From positions 15,500,549-15,564,548 of the forward strand of contig OZ022246.1 of assembly GCA_963978895.1 (NCBI GenBank): 64,000 nt of DNA, written 5' to 3'. Position 1 is the first letter of the stretch, and every line of letters begins with the position of its first letter. A model generated the notes under the pieces. It was given only the letters and a program-made list of their open reading frames with translations. It ran no database searches and was not told the DNA's origin. This document shows positions 11,029-20,989 of the stretch, one piece after another. This DNA is from Erpobdella octoculata (Eukaryota > Annelida > Clitellata > Hirudinida > Erpobdellidae). The translations under genes and the position numbers were made by a program.

Positions 11029-11708
11029 ATATTTCGTAATGTGTAAAACCAAGGTATTATGGTTAGAAACGGGTATGTTTAGAGTGGGAAAAATATTTTA
11101 TGTGACTTTTAGTTCTGTGCATATTTTCTTTTCATTATATGACTTTAAGTTCTTTGCGGATTTTGTTTACACAATGAGCCTTGAAAATGGAGTAAAGGTA
11201 CTCTGAAACGCGTTGGCAAATTAATTAAAATGATGATTAGTGAACTGTTTTCGGTTGAAAGTGTGCGAAAGAATTTTCGAAGTGTTGAAAGAAGTCTTCA
11301 AAAACTTGTATCGTGTAAGTATGCGGTGACTTTTAATAAAAAATGTTTAAAAAATGACTTGTTGCCAAAATACGTTATAAACAAATATAGCACCAACGTA
11401 ACAAGTAAATTTCCACGATTGAATGTACGGCAATTTCCTCGAGAAACTCTTAAAGCAGAACTCGTACAAAAAGAAAAAAGGGTTTGATGAAATGAATGAG
11501 ACACACAACACCTTACTCCAAAACGTACTATCATATTTCGTAATGTGTAAAATCAAGGTATTATGGTTAGAAACGGGTATGTATAGAGTGGGAAGAATAT
11601 TTTATGTGACTTTTAGTTCTGTGCATATTTTCTTTTCATTATATGACTTTAAGTTCTTTACGGATTTTGTTTACAATGAGCCTTGAAAATGGAGTAAAAG
11701 TACTCCGA
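11029..11708 (+). mobile_element. Short PLE-derived unit with direct terminal repeats
   Basis: Direct repeats of about 180 bp (11029-11212 and 11532-11708, offset 503 bp, few differences) flank a coding fragment at 11230-11490 with the PLE N-terminal pattern (ERSLQKLVSCKYAVTFNKKC, LLPKY). Each direct repeat ends in a degenerate hammerhead-like string (CCTTGAAAATGGAGT, ACTCTGAAACGCG) with a good GAGT/ACTC helix II but altered core bases. The layout resembles PLE pseudo-LTRs or a retrozyme-like short derivative. Confidence 0.5.
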
Positions 11709-11822
11709 AAAGTGGGAAAGCGATCGGGAGCGTGAGAGCAAGCGGGAAAGGAAACGGGAGCTTGAGAGAAAAAAGATAGAAAAACCTCTAAAAAGCCCGG
11801 GCAACGCCGGGCATCCCGCTAG
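11709..11822 (+). mobile_element. Helitron 3' end
   Basis: A purine-rich tract (AGCGGGAAAGGAAACGGGAG) leads to the hairpin GCCCGGGCAACGCCGGGC at 11795-11812, then ATCCCGCTAG and T. Hairpin, CTAG and a following T are the standard 3' terminus of a Helitron. Confidence 0.75.
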
Positions 11823-11826
11823 TATA

Positions 11827-12475
11827 TCTATATATATAAAAGAACATGTCCTGACTGACTGATAATCAACGCCGAGCTCAAACGCCTCATTCTAGGAACG
11901 TGAAATTTGGAACTTATATTACTTTTATAGCGTAAGCACCCAATAAGAACGGATTTTTGAAAATTTTTCTCTCGAGAGGATGAAACTGGAAAACAAATGT
12001 TTTTCTAAGACAACGTATATCTTGATAACCAAAAACGAAGAGCTTTTGAAATTTATTATCTAGATTCCTCTTAAAAATTGAGAAAATACGTGTTTCACCA
12101 TTTTTTTTAAAATTTGGTTTCCAGGACCTCAAATGTGGGCTGGAAAATAGGATTATTTGTTTTTTAAAGTAACAGCTACTCAGAAACTGTAAATGCCATA
12201 GATGTAAATATTAATATTTAGTATCTACTCAAAAAATAATGATAAAGGTGTTTCACCATTTTTTAAAATTTGGTTTCCAGGACCTCAAATGTGGGGTGAA
12301 AAAAAACTAAAAAAGTGAAGGTTTTAAAATTTGGTATTTGGGATCATCAAAAAAATTGAAATTATACATGTGTAACCGTATTTAAATAATTTATTTTCTG
12401 GGACCTCAAATATGGAATGGAAAATATGGTTGATTGGTTATTAGAGTAACTGCCACTTAAAAATCAAATTTTTAT
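11827..12475 (+). mobile_element. Non-autonomous Helitron copy, 5' part
   Basis: Starts TCTATATATATAAAAGAACA then CTGACTGACTGATAATCAAC, the 5' end seen (in reverse) at 24543, about 28080 and 39815. The body contains degenerate ~150-bp units with AATTTGGTTTCCAGGACCTC. It is cut off by the next copy at 12476. Confidence 0.7.
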
Positions 12476-12834
12476 CTATCTATATATATAAAAGAACAGG
12501 TCCTGACTGACTGACTGACACACTGACTGACTGACTAACACACTGACTGACTGACTGACTGACTGACTGACTGACTGACTGACTGACTGACTGACTGACT
12601 GACTGATAATCAACGCAGATCTCAAACGCCTCATCCAAGGAACGTGAAATTTGGAATTTATATTACTTTTATAGCGTAAACACCCACAAAGAAAGGATTT
12701 TTGAAAATTTTGCTCCTGATAGAATGAAACTGGAAAACAAATGTTTTTCTAAAACAACGTTTATCTCGAAAACAAAAAACGAAGGGCTTTTGAATCAAAT
12801 TCAATCAACTTAAAAATAAGTCCAATAATCAGTA

Positions 12835-12840
<6 letters not shown>
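12476..12840 (+). mobile_element. Second Helitron 5' copy with (CTGA)n expansion
   Basis: Again TCTATATATATAAAAGAACA, followed by about 100 bp of (CTGA)n (12500-12605) and the same downstream sequence (CAACGCAGATCTCAAACGCC). It ends in a (TA)n tract near 12840-12890. Confidence 0.7.
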
Positions 12841-12893
<53 letters not shown>

Positions 12894-13133
12894 CAATATA
12901 TATGTATATATAAATCTCGTGTCATAGTGTTTGACTTCAAACTCCTCTAAAACGGCTGAACCGATTTTTATAAAAATATTTGTGTACATTTTGTAGCTCT
13001 GAGGCTATTTAGGATATTTAGAATATTTTTTAAATTATTTTAAAAAGTTATAATAAAAAAACAAAGAGGTGCAATTATATCCTTTTCATAGGAAAATGCA
13101 ACAGATAAAAATGCATATATATATATATATATA

Positions 13134-13327
13134 TTGCGCGTTTTCTGAGACTATATATATAACGCTTTGAACCCCGCCAGGGAGAACTAGCTATTTAGCA
13201 TCAGGCGAAGTCCTGCGTGTTTTGTATTTGATTTTTTTTATTAACTGCGCTTTAATAAAGTTTTTGTTGTCGTTCTGAGTTGTCTTTTCTTCCTGGTGTT
13301 CACGTCACGGCAGGGAAGACTGTGACA
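13134..13327 (+). repeat. 5' LTR, 5'-truncated
   Basis: Matches the 3' LTR from GCGCGTTTTCTGAG onward, including a TATA run, TTTAATAAAGTTTTTGTTGT (AATAAA signal) and the terminal GACTGTGACA. Its first ~120 bp (U3 start) are missing, replaced by a (TA)n tract. Confidence 0.8.
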
Positions 13328-13329
13328 TT

Positions 13330-13346
13330 TTGGTGGCAGCGGTGGG
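13330..13346 (+). promoter_or_regulatory. Primer-binding site
   Basis: TGGTGGCAGCGGTGGGA begins two bases after the LTR end CA. TGG at this position pairs with a tRNA 3' CCA, as in Gypsy-type elements. The tRNA is not identified. Confidence 0.65.
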
Positions 13347-13618
13347 ATCAAGTATCAGAAAGAAAGAAGTGCTCTCCAGCAAAGTTCGACAAGCAAGTTT
13401 GGGAAGAAGATCTCTCTTGCCGGTGTAGCTCTCCTTGTGACCAAGGCTCGCCAGACGTCTTCGGGATCATCATCGGATCAGCTAACCAGTTACGAGGCTT
13501 TCCGTGGCTAGAATCGGCCGACCCATCCGTGCTCAAGGTTTGAGTTTCTTTTCGAGTTTTCCCACCGGTCTGAGTTTAGATAAGTAGGTCTTTTATATTG
13601 ATACTTATCTGGTTAAAG

Positions 13619-14310
13619 ATGGATAGTATGTCGTCCGGTGTTGAGAGTTATGGAAAACCGCTCTGCCACCAGAGGCGCTGGTGGCAGAGCGGTAGAGCGT
13701 TCGCCTGTTGATCATTAGGTCAGCAGTTCAAGCCTCACCGGCGTCACCAGCGTAACTCCCTAAAGCAAGGAGTTCACTCGCATTGCTAAAGGGGTAGGCG
13801 CCTATAAATGGCTGCCTCTGCAAAGAACCCTTCAGTGGCTTTGAAGTCCTTTAGGATTTACGCCACTCTAAATATTGTCAAAATAAAAACCTAGTGCCAT
13901 TACTGGGAGGGAATGTGTATCGAGAAAATTGGAAGGAAGCGGGGAACGTTGAAAAGAAAGACTCTGGTGGGTTTAGCAAAGATCCGACATGGGGAGATCG
14001 ACAAGGAGAACGTCACGAAAAACAAAAACGTAGTGGTATGTTGGACGGCGAAGAAAGGAGGAAAAAGTTGGAAATAGAAAAACAATTGGAGAATCAATTA
14101 ATAGATAGATCGTTTCGAGAAAGGAAGTTGAAATTAGAAGAGAGGAGGTTATAAGAAGTACGAGAATATAGAAGACTAAGATGGCTAGAATTAGAAGAGG
14201 TGAGAAGGAGGGAGGAACGAGCTGAAAGAGACAGGGAAGAAACAAAGCGATATGAGAATGAAAGAACGCGAACGAATGATAGTTCAGAGAACCGTCGAAG
14301 CTCGATCGGG
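13619..14310 (+). pseudogene. gag-like region, broken by a SINE
   Basis: ATG at 13619 (MDSMSSGVESYGK) opens after a leader of about 270 bp. The frame is interrupted by a SINE at 13657-13890. Beyond it comes a Lys/Glu/Arg-rich helical region (ERRKKLEIEKQLENQL, WLELEEVRRREERAERD) with a stop at about 14152. Charged coiled-coil N-termini are usual in some Gypsy gag proteins, for example the one at 43884-45218 here. No zinc knuckle is present. The boundary with the myosin segment is near 14310. Confidence 0.5.
13657..13890 (+). repeat. tRNA-derived SINE with LINE-like 3' tail and 5' fold-back
   Basis: GGCAGAGCGGTAGAGCG (A box) and AGTTCAAGCCTC (B box) form a Pol III promoter. The body has GGGGTAGGCGCCTATAAATG. 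The 3' end (TACGCCACTCTAAATATTGT) matches the end of the L2-type LINE at 35700-35735. The head is preceded by a perfect inverted copy of itself (ACCGCTCTGCCACCAG, 5-nt loop, complement) at 13657-13693. AAAACC at both ends may be a short target duplication. Confidence 0.7.
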
Positions 14311-14313
14311 AAG

Positions 14314-15560
14314 CATGGCTGCACAGCTGCAAGAATACAAGCTTAAAGCTGACAAACACAATGTATTGAACGACGTCCTTGAAGAGTCGAAAAAGAAATG
14401 GACGTGAGAAGTTAAAACCTTTCAAGTGAGGATCGCATAATTGGTTGAAGAAAACGATAAGCTCAATAAATCTAAGAAGAAACTACTACCTGAGTTCGAT
14501 GACATCACTGTTCTTCTGGACAACGAAAGGTCAAAGTTCTCAGTAATTGACAAAAAATACAAACTTAAAGCTGACGAACACGATGCATTGAACATCTTGA
14601 AGAATCGAAAAAGAAATGGTCGCGAGAAGTTGAAACTTTTCAAGAGAGGATCGCACAAATAGTTGAAGAAAACGATAAGTTCAATAAATCTAAGAAGAAA
14701 CTGCAATATGAGTTTGATGGCATCATTGTTCTTCTGGAACATAGAAAGGTTAAAGTTCTCAGTAATTGACAAAAAGCAAAGAAAATTTGATCAAAGCCTG
14801 GCCGAAGAAAAAACCATCTCTGAGAGGTTGACAATTGCAAGAGATAACTTGGAGAAGGATCTCAGAGAAAAAGAAACAAAAATTCTCAACCTGACTCGAC
14901 AAGTTGATGGGCTGAACGAAGATTTGACCAAATCAAACAGAGCGAGAAGTCAACTGCAGAGAGAACTTGATGACCTGGTTCTTCTAAAAATGACGTCGAA
15001 AAGAATGTTCACGAATTAGAAAAATACAAGAGAGCTCTAGAAACTCAGGTAGAAGCCCAGAAGCAGATGATCGGAGAGCTCGAAGAGGAAGTTCAAGGAA
15101 CCGAAGATGCCAAGTTGAGACTGGAAGTGAATATGCAAACCTTGAAAGATCAGTTGATGAGAGAGGCTCAGTCAAAAGAGGAAATTGATGAAGAAGATAG
15201 AAAGGGGTTTTCTTAAAAAGATAAGAGACGTGGAAGCTGAACTTGAAAAAGAGAGGAGACAGAAGCAGTTTGCGACGAATGCCCGGAAGAAGGTTGAAGG
15301 TGACTTCAGAACTATTGACGAACAAATTGCTGATGCTCTGAAAGTCAAAGATGAAGCTGTGAAGCAGTTCAAACGTTACCAGGTGCAGATAAAAGAACTC
15401 ATGTACGAGGTCGAATCTATCAATGTAACCAAAAAAGAGATGTCAAATGCCAGTAAAGAGAGTGACAAAAGATACAAGCAGCTTTAAACTGAACTTCTCC
15501 AACTTCAGGAAGATCTAGCAGCTTCAGAGAGAGCCAGAAAAACTCTACATGAACCTATGA
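14314..15560 (+). pseudogene. Non-muscle myosin II heavy-chain tail, processed segment
   Basis: Across three frames joined by small frameshifts the translation follows the coiled-coil tail of non-muscle or smooth-muscle myosin II: AEEKTISERLTIARDNLEKD near 14805, REKETKILNLTRQVD near 14865, [16 protein letters not shown] near 15105, ELEKERRQKQFATNARKKVE near 15240, and LQLQEDLAASERARK near 15505. In the intact protein these lie consecutively in the rod. No introns interrupt about 1.25 kb, so the source was a spliced RNA. Stops and frameshifts at several sites make it non-functional. A stretch of about 220 bp is duplicated in tandem at its start (14330-14550 and 14555-14775). It lies in sense orientation between LTRs. 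The head and motor domain are absent. Known role of the intact protein: filament assembly of actin-based motors. Confidence 0.8.
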
Positions 15561-15917
15561 GCGTCATTATAACACCCGTAAGAAATATAATTCCTGGATG
15601 CTGCTTTCCATGGTGACCATATATTCTGATCATAACTCTCTCTTTTATCTCACGGAGCAGCCGATTTCCTCTCCCGGATAGGGAAGTAATCTCTCAACAC
15701 GGAAAGCTGAACGACATTTTTTTTTACTTGTCGTAATTATGTTTATTATTATGTTTATTACTTACTGTTATAAATTTTGAAATGTTGTTTTCTAGCATAA
15801 GCCCAGAGGCACATTGTACTAGTTGTATTTTTAGGGGCATAGGTTTTCTCTTTTGTTGTCTTAGTTGCAGATCGTTGTAATAATTAATGATATTGTTGAA
15901 GTAGTTGAACTTCTTTG

Positions 15918-16025
15918 ATAGGGGTAGGCGCCTATAAATGGTGCTTTTGCAAGTACCCTCCTTCTTTCGCCTTGAGCAAGACTTGTCTTGATAAGGCGTA
16001 TGCTAAATCTCAATAAAAAAAATCT
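15918..16025 (+). repeat. SINE 3' fragment
   Basis: GGGGTAGGCGCCTATAAATG recurs exactly as in the SINE at 13657-13890 (13790 region), followed by GCAAGTACCC, a GATAAGGCGTATGCTAAATC-type tail and A-rich end. The tRNA-like head is missing. Confidence 0.55.
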
Positions 16026-16079
16026 CAATGACGTGATGATGATTCCTTCGTTAATACAATTCAGACCGGTATGGGATTA

Positions 16080-16422
16080 AACTTGGATGGGTCGAGCTGG
16101 TTGTATAGGTGGTTTTACTGGTGGGAGTAAAAGTTACTTTCAGGAAGGACATCTCCAGTTTAAAGTCGACCTTGAAGCCCTGGTAGACACGATACATCGA
16201 CGAACGAACGCCAATTCTTCATCAAAATTATCTACGAAGTTCTGTTTCTCCGATTCCACCTCTTCCTCATCTTCCTCGTCGTCCTCTTCGATGTCCCCAC
16301 CTTGAAGCCCTGGTAGGCACGATACTTCGACGAACGAACACCCATTCTTCATCCAATACTGTGAAAGATAACATTTAAGATATTGAAAGACTGTTCAACA
16401 TCTTCGTTTTGAGGGAACGTTA
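16080..16422 (+). other. 3' internal region of the LTR element
   Basis: CCTTGAAGCCCTGGTAG followed by CACGATAC and CGACGAACGAAC occurs twice (near 16169 and 16301), around a (TCC)n-rich stretch. No conserved domain recognised. GAGGGAACGTTA just before the LTR may be the polypurine tract. Confidence 0.4.
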
Positions 16423-16727
16423 TGTCAGGGGTCGCTCTACCGGACCTCCTGACAAGTGTATCTTGCACCCGTCGACCTGTCTAGACTCTCAGTCTAGACA
16501 GGTCTAGACATTAATTCTCAGACGTTTGTTTTGCGCGTTTTCTGAGGCTATATATATATATAGCGCTTTGAACCCCGTCAGGGAGAGCTAGCTATTTAGT
16601 ATCAGGCGACGTCCTGCGTGTTTTGTACTTGATTTTTGTTATTAACTGCGCTTTAATAAAGTTTTTGTTGTCGTTCTGAGTTGTCTTTTCTTCCTGGTGT
16701 TCACGTCATTCCTGCAGGGAAGACTGC

Positions 16728-16731
<4 letters not shown>
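16423..16731 (+). repeat. 3' LTR
   Basis: Begins TGTCAGGGGTCGC and ends GACTGCGACA (TG...CA). It holds a nested palindrome of TCTAGAC motifs, a TATA run, TTTAATAAAG and the TTGTCTTTTCTTCCTGG stretch also in the 5' copy. Confidence 0.8.
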
Positions 16732-17086
<355 letters not shown>

Positions 17087-17100
17087 ATATATGTTTCTTG

Positions 17101-17395
17101 CATATAGCGGTACGATATTTTCTTGTATGCAAACTCCATTGAATATAATTGCCCATTTTGTATTAGTTAATTTTTTCGCTAAAGACTCAAAACGTCGAAG
17201 GGAAGCCCGTTGTTGGGAAGATAGACTATTAACGAATTCCTTGTTTGCAGCCGTATTTACGTTTATTTGTAAACAATTTAAAAAGACAATTATGTTATAA
17301 AATAAATAAACTAAACTAAAAGGTGTAACTTATAAGTTTAAAGTTATAAACAGGGCTAACGCGTTTCGACAGTTAGTTTGTCATCATCAGAGCCC
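17101..17395 (-). pseudogene. PLE leader and N-terminal coding fragment
   Basis: Minus-strand order: hammerhead-like motif (17353-17395), an AT-rich leader, then coding with [30 protein letters not shown] and [11 protein letters not shown], ending at the (TA)n tract at 17082. The same motifs occur in the fragments at 18170-18359 and 45620-45806. Catalytic reverse-transcriptase motifs are absent. Confidence 0.6.
17353..17395 (-). ncRNA. Hammerhead-ribozyme-like motif
   Basis: Minus strand: GGGCT, CTGATGA, T plus stem-loop closed by GAC/GTC, GAAA, CGCGTT, AGCCC. Helix I (GGGCT/AGCCC) and helix II are fully paired, cores are canonical, cleavage triplet GTT. Of the four copies this has the most regular structure. 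Confidence 0.65.
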
Positions 17396-17714
17396 GAAAA
17401 GAAAAAACAAAACATGGATAGAATAATGAAAAGTGAAATTAGTTAAAACCGATAATGAAACAAAATAATAATATTTATTTTTCGAGAATGACATGTTAAT
17501 TTATTTTACTATAGGGAGATATTAAAAATAAATTATATAATAAAACTGTTATACATTTAAAAATACGGTCGAAAAGCAAAATCTATTAATTGTCAAACAA
17601 CAGATCTACGTCACATCTCGTGCAACCATGACATTGTTAAAACGGAAACCATCTCTTAAGAATTTCCAAAATTAAATAAATTGATTAAAATGCCACGTTA
17701 TTTTACACAAAACG
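17396..17714. other. No gene recognised
   Basis: AT-rich sequence upstream (in the minus sense) of the PLE leader; may include PLE pseudo-LTR sequence. No coding similarity. Confidence 0.4.
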
Positions 17715-17978
17715 TTATCGTCGACGTCGCATAGTTATATTGTCACAATGCAGAGCTGCCGCCATTCTTGTCAAAAGAACATTTTCATCATTAACTGCTT
17801 CATTTATCGAAACAATCTCATCAGGCACAGCTGAAACAGCACGGTCGTCACACAATGTCGCATCTACCGAAACCCGATCGCACGTAGATGACGAGTTGTC
17901 GCGGACCGGCTGGCCAACGTTTTCGTGTCGAGAGCCGTTACTGCTCTCACCGCCACCCACTTTCAGGGTCCACGACAT
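17715..17978 (-). other. Unidentified ORF ending HCDNITMRRRR
   Basis: Hydrophilic, Asp/Ser/Val-rich 87-residue frame with AVSAVPDEIVSINEAVNDEN and terminal ALHCDNITMRRRR. Related termini at 9313-9597 and 18819-19013; a weaker ILHC-type match at 20990-21460. Function unknown. Confidence 0.35.
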
Positions 17979-18061
17979 GATCCATAGCAGATGTCGACAT
18001 GGACGAGGGGCCGATATCTAAGTTGTCTTCAACAGGATCACCACACCGCTCCTCGCACTGT

Positions 18062-18062
<1 letters not shown>

Positions 18063-18155
<93 letters not shown>
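18063..18155. repeat. (TA)n microsatellite
   Basis: About 93 bp of pure TA repeat; it truncates the PLE fragment on its right. Confidence 0.95.
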
Positions 18156-18159
<4 letters not shown>

Positions 18160-18169
18160 TGACAGTATT

Positions 18170-18359
18170 TAGGTATTAAATTTTCTTGTAAGCATGCTCG
18201 ATTGAACTTTACGACCCATACTCTGTTGCAACGTTTTTTAACGGACGTTTCAAATCATCTCCATTTTTCACCAAGTATCACCAACACTTCTTTAATAAAA
18301 TCTTTATTTAAACATGGGGTTGACCGGCCGGTTTCGGTTTGTTCCATTATCAGAACCCC
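18170..18359 (-). pseudogene. PLE leader and N-terminal coding fragment
   Basis: Minus strand: hammerhead-like motif, then coding with frameshifts that includes [18 protein letters not shown] just before the (TA)n tract. It aligns with 17101-17395 and 45620-45806. Confidence 0.6.
18316..18359 (-). ncRNA. Hammerhead-ribozyme-like motif, one core change
   Basis: Minus strand: GGGGTT, CTGATAA, T plus GG/CC stem-loop, GAAA, CCGGCCG, GTC, AACCCC. Helix I has six perfect pairs and the cleavage triplet is GTC. The core reads CTGATAA instead of CTGANGA, which should weaken or abolish cleavage. Confidence 0.55.
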
Positions 18360-18818
18360 TATAATAATCAATGTAAAGGACAGTATACAAAAGCCGAATA
18401 TGAAAAATAAAAGAACAATAATAAAACCTTTAAAATATAAACTAAAAATAGAAAATAAAGAATTCCAGACACATACCAGCAATACAACTTTCATTAAAAC
18501 CACCGACGCTACGATACTCTGACAGCTAACAAAACTGTTTACGTATATTTCACCTGGAAACAGGTGCACTAAAATTACAGGTACATTATTAATATTTAAA
18601 CTATTTAAAAAGATAATACCAAAATTTCGTCAGTAGCTCAATGTACCAAAAATAAAGGTTCATAACTTGAACATCAAACGAGGAAATAAATTAAACGAGG
18701 AATAAATTAAAACAGAAATGAAATAAACCAGAAATAAAATAAAAAGAAAAGAAAAAACCCAAAAATAAAATAAAAAAGAAATAAAATAAAAGTTAAATAG
18801 CGGAAAAGGTCGTTAGAA
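18360..18818. other. No gene recognised
   Basis: AT-rich; a run of AAATAAAATAAAA-type repeats at 18680-18800. Nothing else seen. Confidence 0.4.
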
Positions 18819-19013
18819 CTAGGGTCGGACACGACGCACCGTTATATTATCATGATTTACCAAATGCGCAAACGGCAAAACCCCATCACAACCAGAGTTT
18901 GGTATTATCTCAGGTCTAGATTCATCATCTCTCAACAAATGTGTGATCGGAACTTCTTTATCACCAAGAAAAGAAACATGCGAATTCTTAGGTAAGGAAC
19001 GATCATCGTCCAC
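18819..19013 (-). other. Unidentified ORF ending NHDNITVRRVR
   Basis: Sixty-four-residue hydrophilic frame ending LPFAHLVNHDNITVRRVRP, similar to the ends of the frames at 9313-9597 and 17715-17978. Confidence 0.35.
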
Positions 19014-19035
19014 AGACCGGCCATCATCAACACAA

Positions 19036-19375
19036 ACCTTAGCACAGTATACCGTAGCACAGTGGTGAAAGCACTGTGCCGTAGCACAGTGGTGAAAGCA
19101 GTTATGCTATCATCCTGCCGTCGTTGGTTCAAATCTCAGTCACGGCGAGGCGTAATTCCGTTGAGCAAAGAATTCACTTACGCTGCTCAGGCCAACTCAG
19201 CCTTTTATCCTTCACTGGTCGATAAATGAGTACCAGTTTCACGACTGGGGTGTAATAGGGTTCGGCACATTCCGATTTCGGAGACACGTGCGGGTGGCAG
19301 GTAATACTGTGTGATCCCATATGCACGAGTCGTTCCCGGCGCCTCTGAAGCTTAGCAACTGGCGCTTCTAATCGA
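19036..19375 (+). repeat. tRNA-derived SINE
   Basis: TAGCACAGTGGTGAAAGCA (A box, present twice in tandem near 19047 and 19083) and TTGGTTCAAATCTC (B box, near 19125) begin a unit of about 330 bp. Body includes GGGTGTAATAGGGTTCGGCA; the end is (ATT)n-like at 19375-19400. Complete length suggests a relatively intact SINE with a duplicated A-box region. Confidence 0.65.
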
Positions 19376-20160
19376 TCCTATTATTACTACTACTATTATT
19401 ATCATGGCGGTTAATAAAATCATCACAAACATCGACCTCATGTCTCACAACCCCCTCAAAGACATCATCTGACCCAGCACCGCTGCAATCGTAAAAAGCA
19501 TTGTCCAAAACAATACCGTTGCCGGCTTCTCCATCACCACCCTCATCATCACCACACCCACCACCATCAATACAATCAACATAAGCCCAATCACCACTAT
19601 CGACATCACCAAAATCATCAGAATTAACAGTGACATGCGAAGGCAGAAGTTTTTTTAGCCTGCTGATGTCGATCGTTATCAAGATCTTCTGAGGTCAGCG
19701 GAGATTCAATGGTTAAATTCTGAATCGGAAGAACTGAAATTCCCGTCGGAGACATCAGATTTTCCTCCGCTGAGATAATCACTTCTGTGAGATCTTTGGT
19801 AGAGAAGGCATCGATACCACCTGTTCTTGGTATGTCCCCATCTATTAGAACAAACTGTGGAGGAATACAAGATCTGGCCGCCAAGCACATGCTTTGACAA
19901 CGCGTACGCTTTTCTGAAGAGACCTCAGGTTTCGAACTCTTAACACAGATAACAGATGTTGTTACTGGAGAGGATCTTTCATTTGCTGTATTGGATTTAC
20001 TTGCTATGCACAGGCTTTGACTACGTTTATTCGTTTCCGATGAGACCTTGAATTTCAAACTTTTAACACAAGGAATAGATGCCACCATCGAAGAGGACCC
20101 CACATCTGTTGTACCGGCAAAGTTAGGTGTTTTACAATCACCAATAGAAGAAGATCCTAA
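19368..20160 (-). other. Unidentified coding-like region with internal repeat
   Basis: Two overlapping minus frames. The upstream one (about 20160 to 19624) contains a repeated ~40-residue unit: [20 protein letters not shown] and [20 protein letters not shown]. The downstream frame (19368-19682) is acidic (DDFGDVDSGDWAYVD). A related CVKSSKSEVHQ occurs at about 21430. It looks like a decayed protein-coding repeat element; family unknown. Confidence 0.35.
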
Positions 20161-20165
20161 ATCTG

Positions 20166-20479
<314 letters not shown>

Positions 20480-20483
20480 TTTG

Positions 20484-20985
20484 ACTTCAAAAACTTAAAT
20501 ATTAAATAATATTGAGATCGGATAACGATAACCAGTGTCGAGGGAAATAGACCCAGCCTAAGTGGTGCTTCCTCTCAGAGCGATAAAACTTGTTTGCCGA
20601 AAAACTTAATAACTCCCAAGTTGGTTGTCGCATTAGATAGATGTCAATTAAGTGTGAGAGATTCTGTATTTATAATTGAAGCTACTATTGAGGCACTAGG
20701 GCATAACACGGATGACGTTTGTATAAGCAAGTCCTCAATCCATAGAATTTGTATAGAAATGCGAAGAGAGCGGGCTGAAACTATAAAAGTTAATTTTCAA
20801 AACAATATCCCCGTTACGGTAACTGTCCACTAGGATGGCAAACTATTGCCGGCCTTACATTCACGTAAATCTAAAAAACGCCTCTCGATAGTTATTTCAT
20901 ATAAAAATAACAAACAACTTATCGCTGTGCCAGAATTGGACAGTTCGCCAGGAAGCGAACAGGCAATGTAATATTACCAGTAATT
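20484..20985 (+). pseudogene. Transposase-like fragment of unidentified family
   Basis: Coding from about 20550 to 20975 with one stop at 20831. Motifs: LSVRDSVFIIEATIEALGHN, then VTVH(stop)DGKLLPALHSRK, and KQLIAVPELDSSPGSEQA. I recall similar unnamed proteins (VxVHWDGKLLP, then QLLxVPxLxxGxGxxQA) scattered through repeat-rich animal genomes, which points to a DNA-transposon protein, but I cannot name the superfamily. The stop falls where a Trp is expected. Confidence 0.4.
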
Positions 20986-20989
20986 ACCA

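Larger units (their letters stand above)
13134..16731 (+). mobile_element. LTR retroelement carrying a myosin II tail segment
   Basis: Order: truncated 5' LTR, primer-binding site, gag start, an inserted SINE, a charged gag-like region, an intronless myosin heavy-chain tail segment, non-coding sequence, a polypurine-like GAGGGAACGTTA and a full 3' LTR. No protease, reverse transcriptase or integrase is recognisable. Host-gene cargo between gag and the 3' LTR in the sense direction is the structure of a transducing retroelement. The 5' LTR is cut off by (TA)n, so a target duplication cannot be checked. Confidence 0.7.
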
